A stretch of 64,000 nt of DNA from Planktothrix agardhii NIES-204 (GTDB lineage Bacteria; Cyanobacteriota; Cyanobacteriia; Cyanobacteriales; Microcoleaceae), in assembly GCA_003609755.1 (NCBI GenBank), contig AP017991.1:2063501-2127500 (forward strand), in the 5' to 3' direction. Position 1 is the stretch's first letter, and each line of letters opens with the position of its first letter. The position numbers and the translations under genes were made by a program. A model generated the notes under the pieces. The model ran no database searches. It was given only the letters and a program-made list of their open reading frames with translations, and was not told where the DNA came from. Shown piece after piece: positions 43,188 through 53,297 of this stretch.

Positions 43188-43350
43188 AATTGTTTGATTT
43201 AATGTAGATTTTCAATGTATAATTAGAATGCTGTGCAAAAAGCGTCAGAATCCAAAATCAACCCTTTGCCAATTACTGTTAGCCCCAGCACACTATAGGA
43301 GAAAAGCAATTATATCTCCTACCGTTAATTACGTCTTACCAAACAGGTTT

Positions 43351-44715
43351 ATGTCTCTACCTATTGTTGCTATTATTGGCCGTCCTAATGTCGGAAAATC
43401 AACTCTAGCCAATCGTTTGGCGGGAAATCCCGAAGCGATTGTGCATGATCAGCCCGGTATTACCCGCGATCGCACCTATCGCCCCGCCTTTTGGCAGGAT
43501 CGAGAATTTCAAGTTGTCGATACGGGCGGTTTAGTCTTTGATGATGATACAGAATTTTTGCCCATGATTCGAGAACAAGCAATGATCGCTTTAACCGAAG
43601 CCACCGCCGCGATTTTTGTGGTAGATGGTCAGGTGGGTTTGACGGGTGGGGATGAAGCGATCGCAAGTTGGTTACGAGAACAATCAATACCGATTTTATT
43701 AGCAGTAAATAAATGTGAATCTCCCACCACTGGAATTGTTCAAGCCGCCGATTTTTGGGAATTGGGACTAGGGGAACCCTATCCGGTTTCTGGGATTCAT
43801 GGATCGGGAACCGGGGAATTATTAGATGATTTGATTAAGCATTTACCCCCGATTAATGAACTCGAAACTGAAAAAGAAATTAAAGTAGCAATTATTGGTC
43901 GTCCTAATGTTGGAAAATCAAGTTTATTGAATGCCTTTTTAGGAGAAAATCGCGCCATTGTTAGTCCGATTTCCGGTACAACCCGAGATGCAATTGATAC
44001 GGTAATTGAACGGGATGGAAAAACCTATCGCTTAATTGATACCGCCGGAATTAGACGCAAAAAAAATGTGGAATATGGGGCGGAATTTTTTGGGATTAAT
44101 CGAGCTTTTAAAGCTATTAATCGGGCGGATGTGGTGTTACTTGTGATTGATGCGATTGATCAAGTTACCGATCAAGATCAAAAATTAGCTGATCGGATTA
44201 TTGAAGAAGGTCGATCCTGTGTAATTGTGGTGAATAAATGGGATGCGATCGAGAAAGATACCTATACTATTTTAGACTATGAAAAAGAAGTTCGAGCCAA
44301 ACTCTATTTTATGGATTGGGCGGAATTAATTTTTATCAGTGCTAAAACGGGTCAACGGGTTGAAAAAATTCTGAATTTAGTTGATACTGCCGCCGAAGGT
44401 CATGAACGACGAGTCTCAACGGCCGTAATTAATGAAGTGATTGAAGAAGCAGTTAGTTGGCATTCTGCCCCCGTCACTCGCCAAGGGAAACAGGGGAAAA
44501 TCTACTATGGAACCCAAGTTAGTAGTAAACCTCCGACGCTGGTTTTATTTGTTAATGATCCTAAACGATTTAATGACAATTACCGTCGTTATATTGATGG
44601 TCAATTCCGTAAACAATTGGGCTTTAAAGGTACACCGATCAAGTTAATTTGGCGAGGAAAATCTGCCCGAGAAATTGAACGAAATCCGGCTAACCGAGCC
44701 ACACGGGTTAAATAA
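43351..44715 (+). CDS. der: Ribosome-biogenesis GTPase Der
   Basis: A 454-residue protein with two tandem GTPase domains and a C-terminal KH-like domain, essential for maturation of the 50S subunit. The first G domain shows [13 protein letters not shown] and NKCE; the second shows [19 protein letters not shown] and NKWD. KH-like: [14 protein letters not shown] at the end. ATG at 43351 ([13 protein letters not shown]) is the true start by family comparison; the 41 codons open upstream look non-coding. Confidence 0.95.
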   Translation: MSLPIVAIIGRPNVGKSTLANRLAGNPEAIVHDQPGITRDRTYRPAFWQDREFQVVDTGGLVFDDDTEFLPMIREQAMIALTEATAAIFVVDGQVGLTGGDEAIASWLREQSIPILLAVNKCESPTTGIVQAADFWELGLGEPYPVSGIHGSGTGELLDDLIKHLPPINELETEKEIKVAIIGRPNVGKSSLLNAFLGENRAIVSPISGTTRDAIDTVIERDGKTYRLIDTAGIRRKKNVEYGAEFFGINRAFKAINRADVVLLVIDAIDQVTDQDQKLADRIIEEGRSCVIVVNKWDAIEKDTYTILDYEKEVRAKLYFMDWAELIFISAKTGQRVEKILNLVDTAAEGHERRVSTAVINEVIEEAVSWHSAPVTRQGKQGKIYYGTQVSSKPPTLVLFVNDPKRFNDNYRRYIDGQFRKQLGFKGTPIKLIWRGKSAREIERNPANRATRVK

Positions 44716-44808
44716 GAAAGCAGGGGAGGCGGGGAGCGTTTGAAGTTGTTATGGAAAGTTTAAGACCATGGCAAAAGGCAGTCGATTCCCGCGCTTTATG
44801 AATTACGA

Positions 44809-44825
44809 ATTTAGGATTGCTATAT
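44809..44825. repeat. Solo MITE family 2 terminus
   Basis: TTTAGGATTGCTATATT matches the inner end of the family 2 elements at 48008 and 50299 (AAATAGGATTGCTATA), without a partner end nearby. It lies in the spacer upstream of the ISP gene and may be a decayed copy. Confidence 0.45.
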
Positions 44826-44911
44826 TTCCCTAGGTATTTCTTAAATTCTCCTATAATATACCCAAGAATGATTCTATTTTGATCAATAGGTTTTGAGGAT
44901 AGGAGCGATTT

Positions 44912-47900
44912 ATGTCTAAACTTTTGATTAGTCAATATTACAATAAAGTTGATCAAATTATTCAATATGGGGGAAGTCGCAAGGAAACTTCTATCCGCGT
45001 GGAGTTTCAAAATCTGTTAAATAACTATTGTAGAAGCAAAGATTTTTTATTAATTCCTGAGTTAGAATATAAAACCAAAAAGGGAAAAACGGTTATTCCT
45101 GATGGGACGATTAAAGATGCTCTCAGATTAGATTATGGTTATTGGGAAAGTAAGGATCAATATGATAATTTAGATTTAGAAATTGAGAAGAAACTGGCGA
45201 AAGGTTATCCCGATGATAATATTTTATTTGAAGATTCCCAAACGGTGGTTTTAATTCAAGGAGGAGGGGAAATTCTGCGGGTATCCATGCGAGATGCGGA
45301 AGCATTGGATAACGCTATTAATGCTTTTATTAACTATTTGCGTCCAGAAGTTCAGGATTTTAGAGACGCTATTAGCCATTTTAAAGAAGATTTACCCACT
45401 ATTTTAACAACTTTGCGATCGCTCATTGATCAACAGTCTACTACTAATAAACCTTTTCAACAAGCAAGGGATAAATTTTGGCAAATTTGTCAAGATTCTA
45501 TTAACCCAGAAATTAGTTTAGAAAATATCCGAGAAATGATGATTCAGCATATCTTAACCGAAGATATCTTTATTAATATTTTCAATGAGTCCCAATTTCA
45601 CCGAGAAAATAATATTGCTTGTAAATTACAAGCGGTGATTGAAACCTTTTTCACCGGGGCGACTAAACGCAATACTTTAAGCACCATTGAGCGTTATTAT
45701 GCGGTTATTCGACGCACCGCAGCTAATATTTATAACCATCACGAAAAGCAAAAATTCCTTAAAGCAGTTTATGAGAATTTCTATAAAGCGTATAACCCAA
45801 AAGCGGCGGATAAGTTAGGAATTGTTTATACTCCTAATGAAATTGTCCGGTTTATGATTGAGAGTACGGATTATTTATTGCATAAACATTTTGGTAAAAT
45901 TTTAGCAGATAAAGATGTAGAAATTTTAGATCCCGCCACGGGGACGGGAACATTTATTGCTGAATTAATTGAATATTTACCCAAAGCTCAATTACCCTAT
46001 AAATACGAGCATGAAATCCATTGTAATGAAGTGGAGATTTTACCCTATTATATCGCTAACTTAAATATTGAGTTTACCTATCAGCAAAAAATGGGGAATT
46101 GTCCTGAGTTTCATAATATTTGTTTTATGGATACGTTAGATCATACGGTTTTTGCGGATAAACAGTTAGAGTTACTCTCGATGACGGTGGAAAATACTGC
46201 TAGAATTAAACGACAAAATGATCGCAAGATTTCGGTTATTATGGGAAATCCTCCTTATAATGCTAAACAGGAAAATTTTAATCAAAATAATGCAAATCGT
46301 TATTATCAAGAAGTTGATAAACGAATTAAAGATACCTATATTAAATATGGAAAAGCTCAAAATCAAATTGTTATTTATGATATGTATACCCGTTTTATTC
46401 GGTGGGCGTCAGATCGATTAAGTCACAATGGTATTATTGCTTTTGTTTCCAATAATTCTTTTATTGATGCTTTAGCTTATGACGGGTTTAGGAAAGTTAT
46501 TGCAGAAGAATTTAATGAAATTTGGATTATTGATACAAAAGGAAATGCTCGTAACAGTGGGGAAAGAAGACGACAGGAAGGAGGTAATGTATTTAGTGAT
46601 CAAATTAGAGTTGGTGTTGCGATTTATTTCTTGATTCGCAATGAAAACTTACAAGGATTCAAGGTTTTTTATCATGCTTTTGATGATTATGCTAAAGCAG
46701 AGGAGAAAAAAGATTTTTTAGCTAAAAATAAATTGCAAAATATTAATTTTATTCACTATAACCCCGATAAAAATAATAACTGGATTAATCAAACTGATAA
46801 TAATTTTGATAGTTTATTACTGTTAATTGACAAAGAAGTTAAAAGCGGTAAAGCAGAAACCGCAGTGTTTAAAATGTTTTCCAGAGGAGTTGAAACAAAT
46901 AGAGATGATTGGGTATATGACTTTAACAAATCTAATTTAAAAAATAAAATAGGGTTTTTTATCAAAAAATACAACTTTTCTGTATATCACCAAAAAAAAG
47001 ATTTATCTATTAAATGGAATTCTTCTTTAGAACAATTTATGTTTTCTAAAATTACAAGTGAATTTAAGGAAGACTTAATTAAATTGTCTTTGTATCGACC
47101 CTTTTGTAAATTGTATTTATATACAGAAAAAATATTTAATCATAGATTAACCCAAAATCACTATGATTTTTTAGCCAAAGATTTAAACGCATTTAATATT
47201 TTAATCACTTTCAAAAGTTTTGGCAGCAATCGGTCTTTTAATTGTTTAGCAACCGATGTAATTCCAGAAGTTCATGTTACAGGGGCTAATCAATGCTTAC
47301 CTTTATATTTTTATAATAAAAAAGGCGATCAAATTGATAATATAACCGACTGGGGTTTAACACAATTTCAAACCCATTACAACGATAAAACTATAAAAAA
47401 AATTGATATCTTCCATTATACCTACGCTGTTTTACATAATCCCATCTATCGAGAAAAATACGAACAAAACCTAAAACGGGATTTTCCCCGTATTCCCTTT
47501 TATGATAACTTTCCACAGTGGGTAACTTGGGGAAAACAACTCATGGAACTTCATATTAACTATGAAACCATTAACCCCTATCCCCTAACCCGTGTTAATA
47601 GTTCGGAAACCGAAATCACCAACCCCAAACCGAAATTAAAAGCCGATAAAATCAAAGGTGAAATTATCCTTGATACCGTCACCAGCTTAACGGATATTCC
47701 TAAAACCGCCTGGGAATATCGCTTAGGAAATCGTTCGGCGTTGGAATGGATATTAGATCAATATAAAGAGAAAAAACCCAAGGATGAAACTATTGCCAAA
47801 CAATTTAATAATTATCGGTTTGCGGACTATAAAGAACAGGTAATTAACTTATTAATGCGGGTTTGTACTGTTAGTGTAGAAACGGTTAAGATTATTCAAG

Positions 47901-47923
47901 CTATGGAAACCAATCAACATTAA
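44912..47923 (+). CDS. Type ISP-like restriction-modification enzyme lacking a helicase
   Basis: A 1003-residue fusion. Near the N-terminus VIPDG (D64) and YWESKD (E79-x-K81) fit a PD-(D/E)xK nuclease. A helical spacer leads to the N6-adenine methylase with motif I LDPATGTGTFIAEL (about residue 340) and motif IV MGNPPYNAKQ (about 445). The C-terminal ~350 residues are the target-recognition region. The methylase and C-terminal parts resemble Type ISP enzymes such as LlaGI, but no SF2 helicase motifs are found between nuclease and methylase. It may therefore work like a single-chain Type IIG enzyme, cutting near its site without translocation. It is alone, flanked by MITE fragments. Confidence 0.8.
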   Translation: MSKLLISQYYNKVDQIIQYGGSRKETSIRVEFQNLLNNYCRSKDFLLIPELEYKTKKGKTVIPDGTIKDALRLDYGYWESKDQYDNLDLEIEKKLAKGYPDDNILFEDSQTVVLIQGGGEILRVSMRDAEALDNAINAFINYLRPEVQDFRDAISHFKEDLPTILTTLRSLIDQQSTTNKPFQQARDKFWQICQDSINPEISLENIREMMIQHILTEDIFINIFNESQFHRENNIACKLQAVIETFFTGATKRNTLSTIERYYAVIRRTAANIYNHHEKQKFLKAVYENFYKAYNPKAADKLGIVYTPNEIVRFMIESTDYLLHKHFGKILADKDVEILDPATGTGTFIAELIEYLPKAQLPYKYEHEIHCNEVEILPYYIANLNIEFTYQQKMGNCPEFHNICFMDTLDHTVFADKQLELLSMTVENTARIKRQNDRKISVIMGNPPYNAKQENFNQNNANRYYQEVDKRIKDTYIKYGKAQNQIVIYDMYTRFIRWASDRLSHNGIIAFVSNNSFIDALAYDGFRKVIAEEFNEIWIIDTKGNARNSGERRRQEGGNVFSDQIRVGVAIYFLIRNENLQGFKVFYHAFDDYAKAEEKKDFLAKNKLQNINFIHYNPDKNNNWINQTDNNFDSLLLLIDKEVKSGKAETAVFKMFSRGVETNRDDWVYDFNKSNLKNKIGFFIKKYNFSVYHQKKDLSIKWNSSLEQFMFSKITSEFKEDLIKLSLYRPFCKLYLYTEKIFNHRLTQNHYDFLAKDLNAFNILITFKSFGSNRSFNCLATDVIPEVHVTGANQCLPLYFYNKKGDQIDNITDWGLTQFQTHYNDKTIKKIDIFHYTYAVLHNPIYREKYEQNLKRDFPRIPFYDNFPQWVTWGKQLMELHINYETINPYPLTRVNSSETEITNPKPKLKADKIKGEIILDTVTSLTDIPKTAWEYRLGNRSALEWILDQYKEKKPKDETIAKQFNNYRFADYKEQVINLLMRVCTVSVETVKIIQAMETNQH

Positions 47924-48007
47924 TATAATGGATTCGGTGCTTAAGCGCGAAGTGCGGGTTGCGCCAACACACGGAATGGCAAGCGTATATATTGCCATGT
48001 CCGTTGC

Positions 48008-48132
48008 TATAGCAATCCTAAATCAGTTGTAATATTTCCATCTATCTCGACCCCTCCCAACCCTCCCCTTAGTAAGGGGAGGGCTAGGGTGGGGTTCTAT
48101 ATTCTGATCGCAAATCATTTAAGATTGCTATA
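48008..48132. repeat. MITE-like element, family 2 copy 1
   Basis: The termini TATAGCAATCCTAAAT and ATTTAAGATTGCTATA are inverted over 16 bp with one mismatch. The 125-bp element holds a hairpin CCCTCCCCTTA-GTAAGGGGAGGG. It occupies most of the gap 47924-48192, otherwise empty. Confidence 0.8.
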
Positions 48133-48192
48133 TAAGGGGTCGGAGATTAATAAACCCAACCAGGTAAAGAAGTCTAAAGATGACTCAATTGT

Positions 48193-48501
48193 TTAGGATT
48201 TACCGCCATAATAGAACAGGATTTCCTTCTCTTTTAAGCCTTGAAATCCCGCATCAATTAATAATTGATTCAGTTCAGTTTCAGGAATATGTTTAGCACC
48301 AATCCGAACAATTCGAGACCGCATGGTATTACTAACACCACTGCGTTGACGTCCGGCTTCTAAACCCATAACTTTATGGTAAAGATCTAACTTAACCGGA
48401 GGAATTGCTGTACCATCAAAGTCAATTCCTTTCGCGATCGCCACATCAATTGCATCCGCGCCCGTTGTTGATTCCGTTGATATATTAGCTTCTGAAGTCA
48501 T
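48193..48501 (-). CDS. DUF4090-like small cyanobacterial protein
   Basis: A 102-residue soluble protein. GADAIDVAIAKGIDFDGT, LDLYHKVMGLEAGRQRSGVS, NTMRSRIVRIGAKHIP and LIDAGFQGLKEKEILFYYGG match what I remember of the DUF4090 family, restricted to cyanobacteria and of unknown function. The highly conserved RSGVSNTMRSRI is basic and could contact RNA or a phosphate. It lies 51 bp downstream of the 569-residue gene on the same strand end to end, but the long spacer on its other side contains a MITE. Confidence 0.65.
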   Translation of the reverse strand: MTSEANISTESTTGADAIDVAIAKGIDFDGTAIPPVKLDLYHKVMGLEAGRQRSGVSNTMRSRIVRIGAKHIPETELNQLLIDAGFQGLKEKEILFYYGGKS

Positions 48502-48552
48502 GGGAAATTATCCAATTTAATCTTTAAACAATTCTATTTTACCGTTAAAGGT

Positions 48553-50262
48553 TTAACGATACATTCTAGTTTCCAAATCCTTAATAATTCGTTGTTTATC
48601 CGGTTGTCCTTTCAAGAGTTTCAGCAGTCCTAACCCCTGATGAATCGGTTTATTACTAGCGGGTTCAGCAAAGCCGCTTACCCCGTCTATTTCACCCATA
48701 ATTGTCCGATAAAATGCCGCACCGAATAGATGATCCATTGGTTTTTCCCCCTCTCCAAAGGAACCCACCGCCATCCAATTATTGCCGATCGCTGTGGAGG
48801 GATTTCTGGTTTCTGAAACCGTCGGAATCCCTAATTTAATTTTATCAGAAATTGACTTTTGTGCTACTTCTGCGATCGCCACCCTAGCGGTCATTTCTAT
48901 TAAAGGAATTGCCCCTTTAATAATTACATTTCCCGATAATAAACCCAAGCCGCCCCTAGAAACAGAATTATAGGATTTTTCCGCTAATCGATCTATTTTG
49001 ACCTCCGCAATATCAATCCGTTGAATATCAATTCTGGGATAATCTTGATGCTTTTCTAAGATAGATTGCATCGTTGTTTGAATAGTTTTAAATGCTTCTA
49101 AATATTCATCATCATCAAACTCATTGTTTAAAGCTAAATTCGGTTGACGGATGAGTTGATAAATCACTTTTCCCTGGGCTGGAATCTCTGCATTGATCAT
49201 CCATTCATCTAAACTAATTAAGGTTAAAGCATCGAGAATATTTTTCCCTTCTCGTAGTTGAATATAGGTTTTTGCATAGCGCTTTTTATCGGATTCGGAT
49301 AATTGGGATTGATTATAAATAGTATTAATAATCAGAATATCTAAGGTTAAAACTCTGGCGGTAATACTTCCGCGCAAATAGTATTTTTTTAAGTTGGATT
49401 TTAAGGAGGAATTGAGAATAATCGTATCAATTTTTGTTAACGCATCTAAATCGGGAACCGCTTCCCCTGAACGGATATATTGATAGGTTCCTTTTAACTG
49501 ATTTTTTGCTTCTAACTCTAAATCCGATGTTTCTAAGGCTTTTTCTAAGCAATGTTCTAAGGTCAAACAACGGGAATGATGGCTGGCGATAATATAACGT
49601 TGACCGATATCAGAATACAGTTTAGAGGTTAGCACCAAATAATCTAATAAATCTAAGGCGGTAAAATCTTGGGTTGCTTGTCCATTATTGAGACGATTAT
49701 AGGCTTCTAAACATCTAGTCTTAGTTTGTTCATAGAGAGAGAATTGATTAATTAAACGATTGATTTGTCGATCTATATTCAATTCTGAGTTATAAAAACT
49801 ATGCAGGACTAAAAAGGCATCATTTCCCCTAATTCCACAGCCTTTTAGTCGTAAATTTGCTCCTTCTGTGCGGTGGGGCGGAATTCTCACGGTATAGGTT
49901 TTACCGTTTTTTAAGGTAACGGTTTGACTTCCCCCTTGATCGGCTGTTTGATAGGCTATAAAAATATGATACAGTTCATCTAAACTGCAATCAGTTCCGT
50001 GGGGATTGGATAAAGGTTCTTCTAATTCTGAACCCAAATAATCTATCCAATCTTGACCTTTTTTCCAAGTAGATTCTACGGAATGGGTTGCTGTATCCCG
50101 AATCGTTTTTCCGGCTTCGGTGGCTTTATGGGTAATGGCTTCTCCCGCATGGGATACGGATTGTTTAGCGGCTTCGGTGGCTTTTTCCGTTAAAGATTGA
50201 CTAGCTTTGGCTGCTTTTTGACTAATCGAATTCCATAAGGATTTACTTTTGCGATCGCCCAT
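48553..50262 (-). CDS. Unknown protein with LEA-like head and DnaJ-CTD-like motif
   Basis: A 569-residue soluble protein that I do not assign to a named family. Residues 14-65 are an amphipathic Ala/Lys/Thr repeat (KATEAAKQSV, KATEAGKTIR) like late-embryogenesis-abundant proteins. Residues 112-155, SQTVTLKNGKTYTVRIPPHR then GANLRLKGCGIRGND, resemble the substrate-binding C-terminal domain of DnaJ (IPP-x-GxxLRLxGxG). The remaining ~400 residues are mostly helical, with a glycine-rich RGGLGLLSGNVIIKGAIP near 440. A chaperone-like or stress role is conceivable. DUF4090-like gene follows, possibly in one operon. Confidence 0.6.
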   Translation of the reverse strand: MGDRKSKSLWNSISQKAAKASQSLTEKATEAAKQSVSHAGEAITHKATEAGKTIRDTATHSVESTWKKGQDWIDYLGSELEEPLSNPHGTDCSLDELYHIFIAYQTADQGGSQTVTLKNGKTYTVRIPPHRTEGANLRLKGCGIRGNDAFLVLHSFYNSELNIDRQINRLINQFSLYEQTKTRCLEAYNRLNNGQATQDFTALDLLDYLVLTSKLYSDIGQRYIIASHHSRCLTLEHCLEKALETSDLELEAKNQLKGTYQYIRSGEAVPDLDALTKIDTIILNSSLKSNLKKYYLRGSITARVLTLDILIINTIYNQSQLSESDKKRYAKTYIQLREGKNILDALTLISLDEWMINAEIPAQGKVIYQLIRQPNLALNNEFDDDEYLEAFKTIQTTMQSILEKHQDYPRIDIQRIDIAEVKIDRLAEKSYNSVSRGGLGLLSGNVIIKGAIPLIEMTARVAIAEVAQKSISDKIKLGIPTVSETRNPSTAIGNNWMAVGSFGEGEKPMDHLFGAAFYRTIMGEIDGVSGFAEPASNKPIHQGLGLLKLLKGQPDKQRIIKDLETRMYR

Positions 50263-50298
50263 TGATTTATTCCCCTCTGAACTCCCCTAAAGCCATGA

Positions 50299-50468
50299 TA
50301 TAGCAATCCTAAATAGGTTGTAACATTTTAATGCTGATATGAAACGGCCAGAAGTATTACCCCAGATCCCTCCCCCCCTAGCCCCACGTGCACGGGGGGT
50401 TTGGGGGGGCTGTTCTCTATTCCCTTTTGATCAGGGATTTTAAACACAACTCAAATAGGATTGCTATA
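50299..50468. repeat. MITE-like element, family 2 copy 2
   Basis: 170 bp with inverted ends TATAGCAATCCTAAATAGGT and, inward from the right, TATAGCAATCCTATTTGAGT. Its core CCCCCCTAGCCCCACGTGCA and CGGGGGGTTTGGGGGGGCTG is the same sequence as the core of the family 1 element at 33321. Confidence 0.85.
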
Positions 50469-50545
50469 TAATAGTTGGCATTAAATTATTTTAGCTCAAA
50501 TCAACTCCTATTTTTAAACGAGTTTTGCTCCTAGGATTTTCTGGA

Positions 50546-51313
50546 TTAAAACAGCAACTTTAATAATATCGGGGCCGCCGATTCTAACATTCCGACAAAT
50601 CCGCCCCGAGGTTTATTTTCTTCAGGATTTAATTTATATTCCAAGGCTTCAACTAACTGGAGGGAAAATTTTTCGCCCTCTGGGGAATTTAAAGTTTTAT
50701 ACAGTTGTTCGGCTTGTTTTGCATCAGCCATAGCCCCTGTTAAATTCCCTAAATCAGCCAGCGCCATACTGCGAGCAAAATAGGCAGCGGCTAACTTGTC
50801 ATCTAATCTCAATGCTTGATTATAAAAATCAATAGCATTAACATAATGTCCCGCTTTCGCTTCACTCACTCCCAGACGGTAAAAGTCCTCCGCATCGCCC
50901 ACACTCGCCGGAAGTCCGATAACACCCACTAACTGAGCATTATTAATACTTTTGGCATCTAAAATCGCATTAGTGAGATAGGAACTTCTTAAATCTGTGC
51001 CGTTGAGGTTAGCCCCCGCCAGGTTCGCCCCGGTTAAGTTAGCCCCGAATAAACTTGCCCCAGCTAGGTTTGCCCCCCGCAGGTCTGCTCCCGTCAGGTT
51101 AGCTCGACTAAGGTTCGCTCCCACCAGATTAGCACCATTGAGGTTAGCACCGACTAAATTCGCCAGTACCAAACCCGCACCACTGAGGTCGCAATTTTGA
51201 CATTGTTTAGTTGAAAGAAGTTGTTGAGTCTGCTGTAAATTTTCGGCTTGGGCTGGGGTTAGGGGACTGAATACTGCTAACAGAGCAACACCAGCGATAA
51301 TTTTTTGTTTCAT
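50546..51313 (-). CDS. Exported pentapeptide-repeat/TPR protein
   Basis: A 255-residue protein with a signal peptide (1-23, ending PAQAE). Residues about 40-112 form at least fourteen pentapeptide units of the A(N/D)LxG type ([19 protein letters not shown]), a right-handed beta-helix, preceded by the CQNCDLSGA cap. Residues about 140-215 hold two TPR-like hairpins ([40 protein letters not shown]). It is likely periplasmic or lumenal, with a scaffold role. There is a short hydrophobic end ([12 protein letters not shown]). Confidence 0.82.
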   Translation of the reverse strand: MKQKIIAGVALLAVFSPLTPAQAENLQQTQQLLSTKQCQNCDLSGAGLVLANLVGANLNGANLVGANLSRANLTGADLRGANLAGASLFGANLTGANLAGANLNGTDLRSSYLTNAILDAKSINNAQLVGVIGLPASVGDAEDFYRLGVSEAKAGHYVNAIDFYNQALRLDDKLAAAYFARSMALADLGNLTGAMADAKQAEQLYKTLNSPEGEKFSLQLVEALEYKLNPEENKPRGGFVGMLESAAPILLKLLF

Positions 51314-51463
51314 GATAGACTAATCAGAAGATTGTTATCGCTATGATAGAATATTATTGGGGTAATTGCTACCGTTATCAAGCAGACTTTCGATTTTATC
51401 TCTATTTATATTAAGTTGATCAAAATCACGATTAAAAAGTGACTTTAATCACATTCATTTCAG

Positions 51464-51520
51464 GGGTTCTGTCACTGGTAAAATTATCCTTTCAATCAAT
51501 AATATTAGAAGACAGAACCC
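51464..51520 (+). promoter_or_regulatory. Leader hairpin upstream of small conserved gene
   Basis: GGGTTCTGTC (51464-51473) and GACAGAACCC (51511-51520) are perfect 10-bp complements separated by 37 bp, 22 bp before the ATG at 51543. It may be a regulatory 5' structure. Confidence 0.4.
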
Positions 51521-51542
51521 GTTTTTGTTTTAGGTGCTTCCC

Positions 51543-51740
51543 ATGTTAATAACTGAACCCTCTGTTAGTGTTGAAAGATTAGTCAATCAAATTTTTTGCT
51601 CTCGAAAAATCACCCGCAATGACCAAAGATTATTGATGTCATTGCTACTTTCCAAAGACTCATTAAGTGTAGAGGAACATTCCTATATTGATCAAGTTTT
51701 TGAACGCTTAAGACGGGGGCTAATTCATGTTGTTGATTAA
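51543..51740 (+). CDS. Small conserved cyanobacterial protein
   Basis: A 65-residue protein beginning MLITEPSVSVERLVNQIFCS and continuing RKITRNDQRLLMSLLLSKDS and then VEEHSYIDQVFERLRRGLI. It is helical and acidic-basic, with no signal or membrane segment. I recall near-identical small proteins in many cyanobacteria but no function. ATG at 51543 is chosen over a GTG 9 bp earlier; AGG lies about 10 bp before it. The leader hairpin suggests post-transcriptional control. Confidence 0.65.
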   Translation: MLITEPSVSVERLVNQIFCSRKITRNDQRLLMSLLLSKDSLSVEEHSYIDQVFERLRRGLIHVVD

Positions 51741-51807
51741 ATATCATAAATTACTCTTAAACCCAGAACTAAAACCACAGGAATTAACAGCCTGTGGTTC
51801 TATTTTT

Positions 51808-52677
51808 TTAAGATTTTGTGCTAGTTTGAAACCGTTGATAAGGAAAACGCCCGGTTTTGGGATCAAACCATTTATTCCAGAGTTGGGTATTTTCTTCGCT
51901 GGTAATAGTTTGATTAACTAAAGTTCCCCATTGAGAACTATTTTTAGGTAAAATACAACCATAATTTTCAAAGGTTAGGGGTTGTGAGGGGACTAAAGCA
52001 AAGGCTTTAAAGTCTAGTCCTTGTCGCCACAATTCGCCTAATAATAGAATCCCATCACTAGCGACCAAATCAATTTCTTCCGCTTTTAAGCGACGAATTC
52101 CATCCGCACGACTTCCAATAACTTGCCATTTCGCTTCAGGATAAATGGGACGGAATTGATCATCTGTCGTTGTTCCCAATAGGAATCCCACTGTAATATT
52201 ACTTTCCCTGACTGTTTTTAATTCGGTTTCGGAAGTAAGAGTCGGGTTTAAACGTTCTGCATCCGCTTCTCTTGCTAAAAGTTGAATACCACTGGTAAAA
52301 TAGGGAGTAGAAAAATCTACCTTTTGTTCTCGTTCTGGAGTAATACTGGTTGCTTCACAGACAATATCTAATTTACCTGTTTCTACCTGCTCAAATCTAT
52401 TTTTCAAGTTAACGGTTTTTAATTCTAATTTAATCGGTTTATTCAGTTGTTTTTCTAGGCGCTGTTGAATAAGTTTAATTAAATCAACGGAATACCCTTG
52501 TAAGGTGTCATTTTTGTCTGTATAACCAAAGGGAACCGCATCCGTCCTCACCCCGGCCGTCAATACCCCTGTCTGGCTGACTTTTTCTAACACGGTTTCC
52601 GCCCAAACCGAGAGGGGAAAACTAACGGTGAAAAGAAGACTCAAAAGAGAAACAGCAAGTTTTTTGTCCATTTGCAT
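51808..52677 (-). CDS. ABC transporter substrate-binding protein, amino-acid type (SBP_bac_3)
   Basis: A 289-residue periplasmic binding protein (start MQMDKK; the signal peptide ends PLSVWAE). KVSQTGVLTAGVRTDAVPFG and GYSVDLIKLIQQRLEKQL open lobe 1, TGKLDIVCEATSITPEREQK is the hinge signature, and KAEEIDLVASDGILLLG is in lobe 2. It would bind polar amino acids for an ABC importer. No permease or ATPase is adjacent, so it is an orphan component or works with a remote transporter. The divergent spacer 52678-53297 contains a palindrome AACCTATTTTAATAGGTT at 52957, two degenerate AGAAAxCCGGxTTTCT-type repeats near 53212 and 53264, and no gene that I can support. Confidence 0.85.
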   Translation of the reverse strand: MQMDKKLAVSLLSLLFTVSFPLSVWAETVLEKVSQTGVLTAGVRTDAVPFGYTDKNDTLQGYSVDLIKLIQQRLEKQLNKPIKLELKTVNLKNRFEQVETGKLDIVCEATSITPEREQKVDFSTPYFTSGIQLLAREADAERLNPTLTSETELKTVRESNITVGFLLGTTTDDQFRPIYPEAKWQVIGSRADGIRRLKAEEIDLVASDGILLLGELWRQGLDFKAFALVPSQPLTFENYGCILPKNSSQWGTLVNQTITSEENTQLWNKWFDPKTGRFPYQRFQTSTKS

Positions 52678-53297
52678 TAGATTCTTAACCAGATTAAAAC
52701 CTCCTGTCATCCTATAACATTAATTGGGAACTAAAGGCAAGGGGAAAAATATATTTACTAGAAACCAGTTATAGGATTTTGGTGATTAATAACATTTAAG
52801 TTTACAAAATTTTTGTTGTTATTAAGAATATTTCTTTGTTAGAGAGTGTGAAAATCGTTTCTTCAAATAAAATTAGCTGGCATCTATCCTTACTCCTAAA
52901 TACTAAAAACTTTAGTCAATTTTAACTAACTAAAGTTTTAAATTCACTCAGCTTTCAACCTATTTTAATAGGTTTTAGCTTTGAGCCTGAATTTTAATTC
53001 AAGGCTGTTGATTAATAATCCAATGATTCAAGATATCCTAGATGATGCGATCGCTGTACTAACACAAGCTACAATTAACGATTGTAACCGCCGTTAGGAT
53101 AGGGTTAATTGTTGCGATCATAACGAATTTAGAGGGAATGATCGGATTATATCACCCACTTTTTCGGAATTATCCTTAACCGCAGAACAGGTATTAACTG
53201 TTTAGTATTCCGAGAAATTGGGTTTCTGCCTTAACCTTTGCTGCATAATAGAAGGATAGCTGAAGAAATCCGGCTTCTACAATTTAAAGGTAAAATC

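Noticed and set aside
53023-53097. 24-codon ORF (MIQDILDDAIAVLTQAT...) between the binding protein and the oxidoreductase
   Set aside because: Too short, no clear ribosome-binding site and no recognisable family; might be a gene remnant but cannot be supported.
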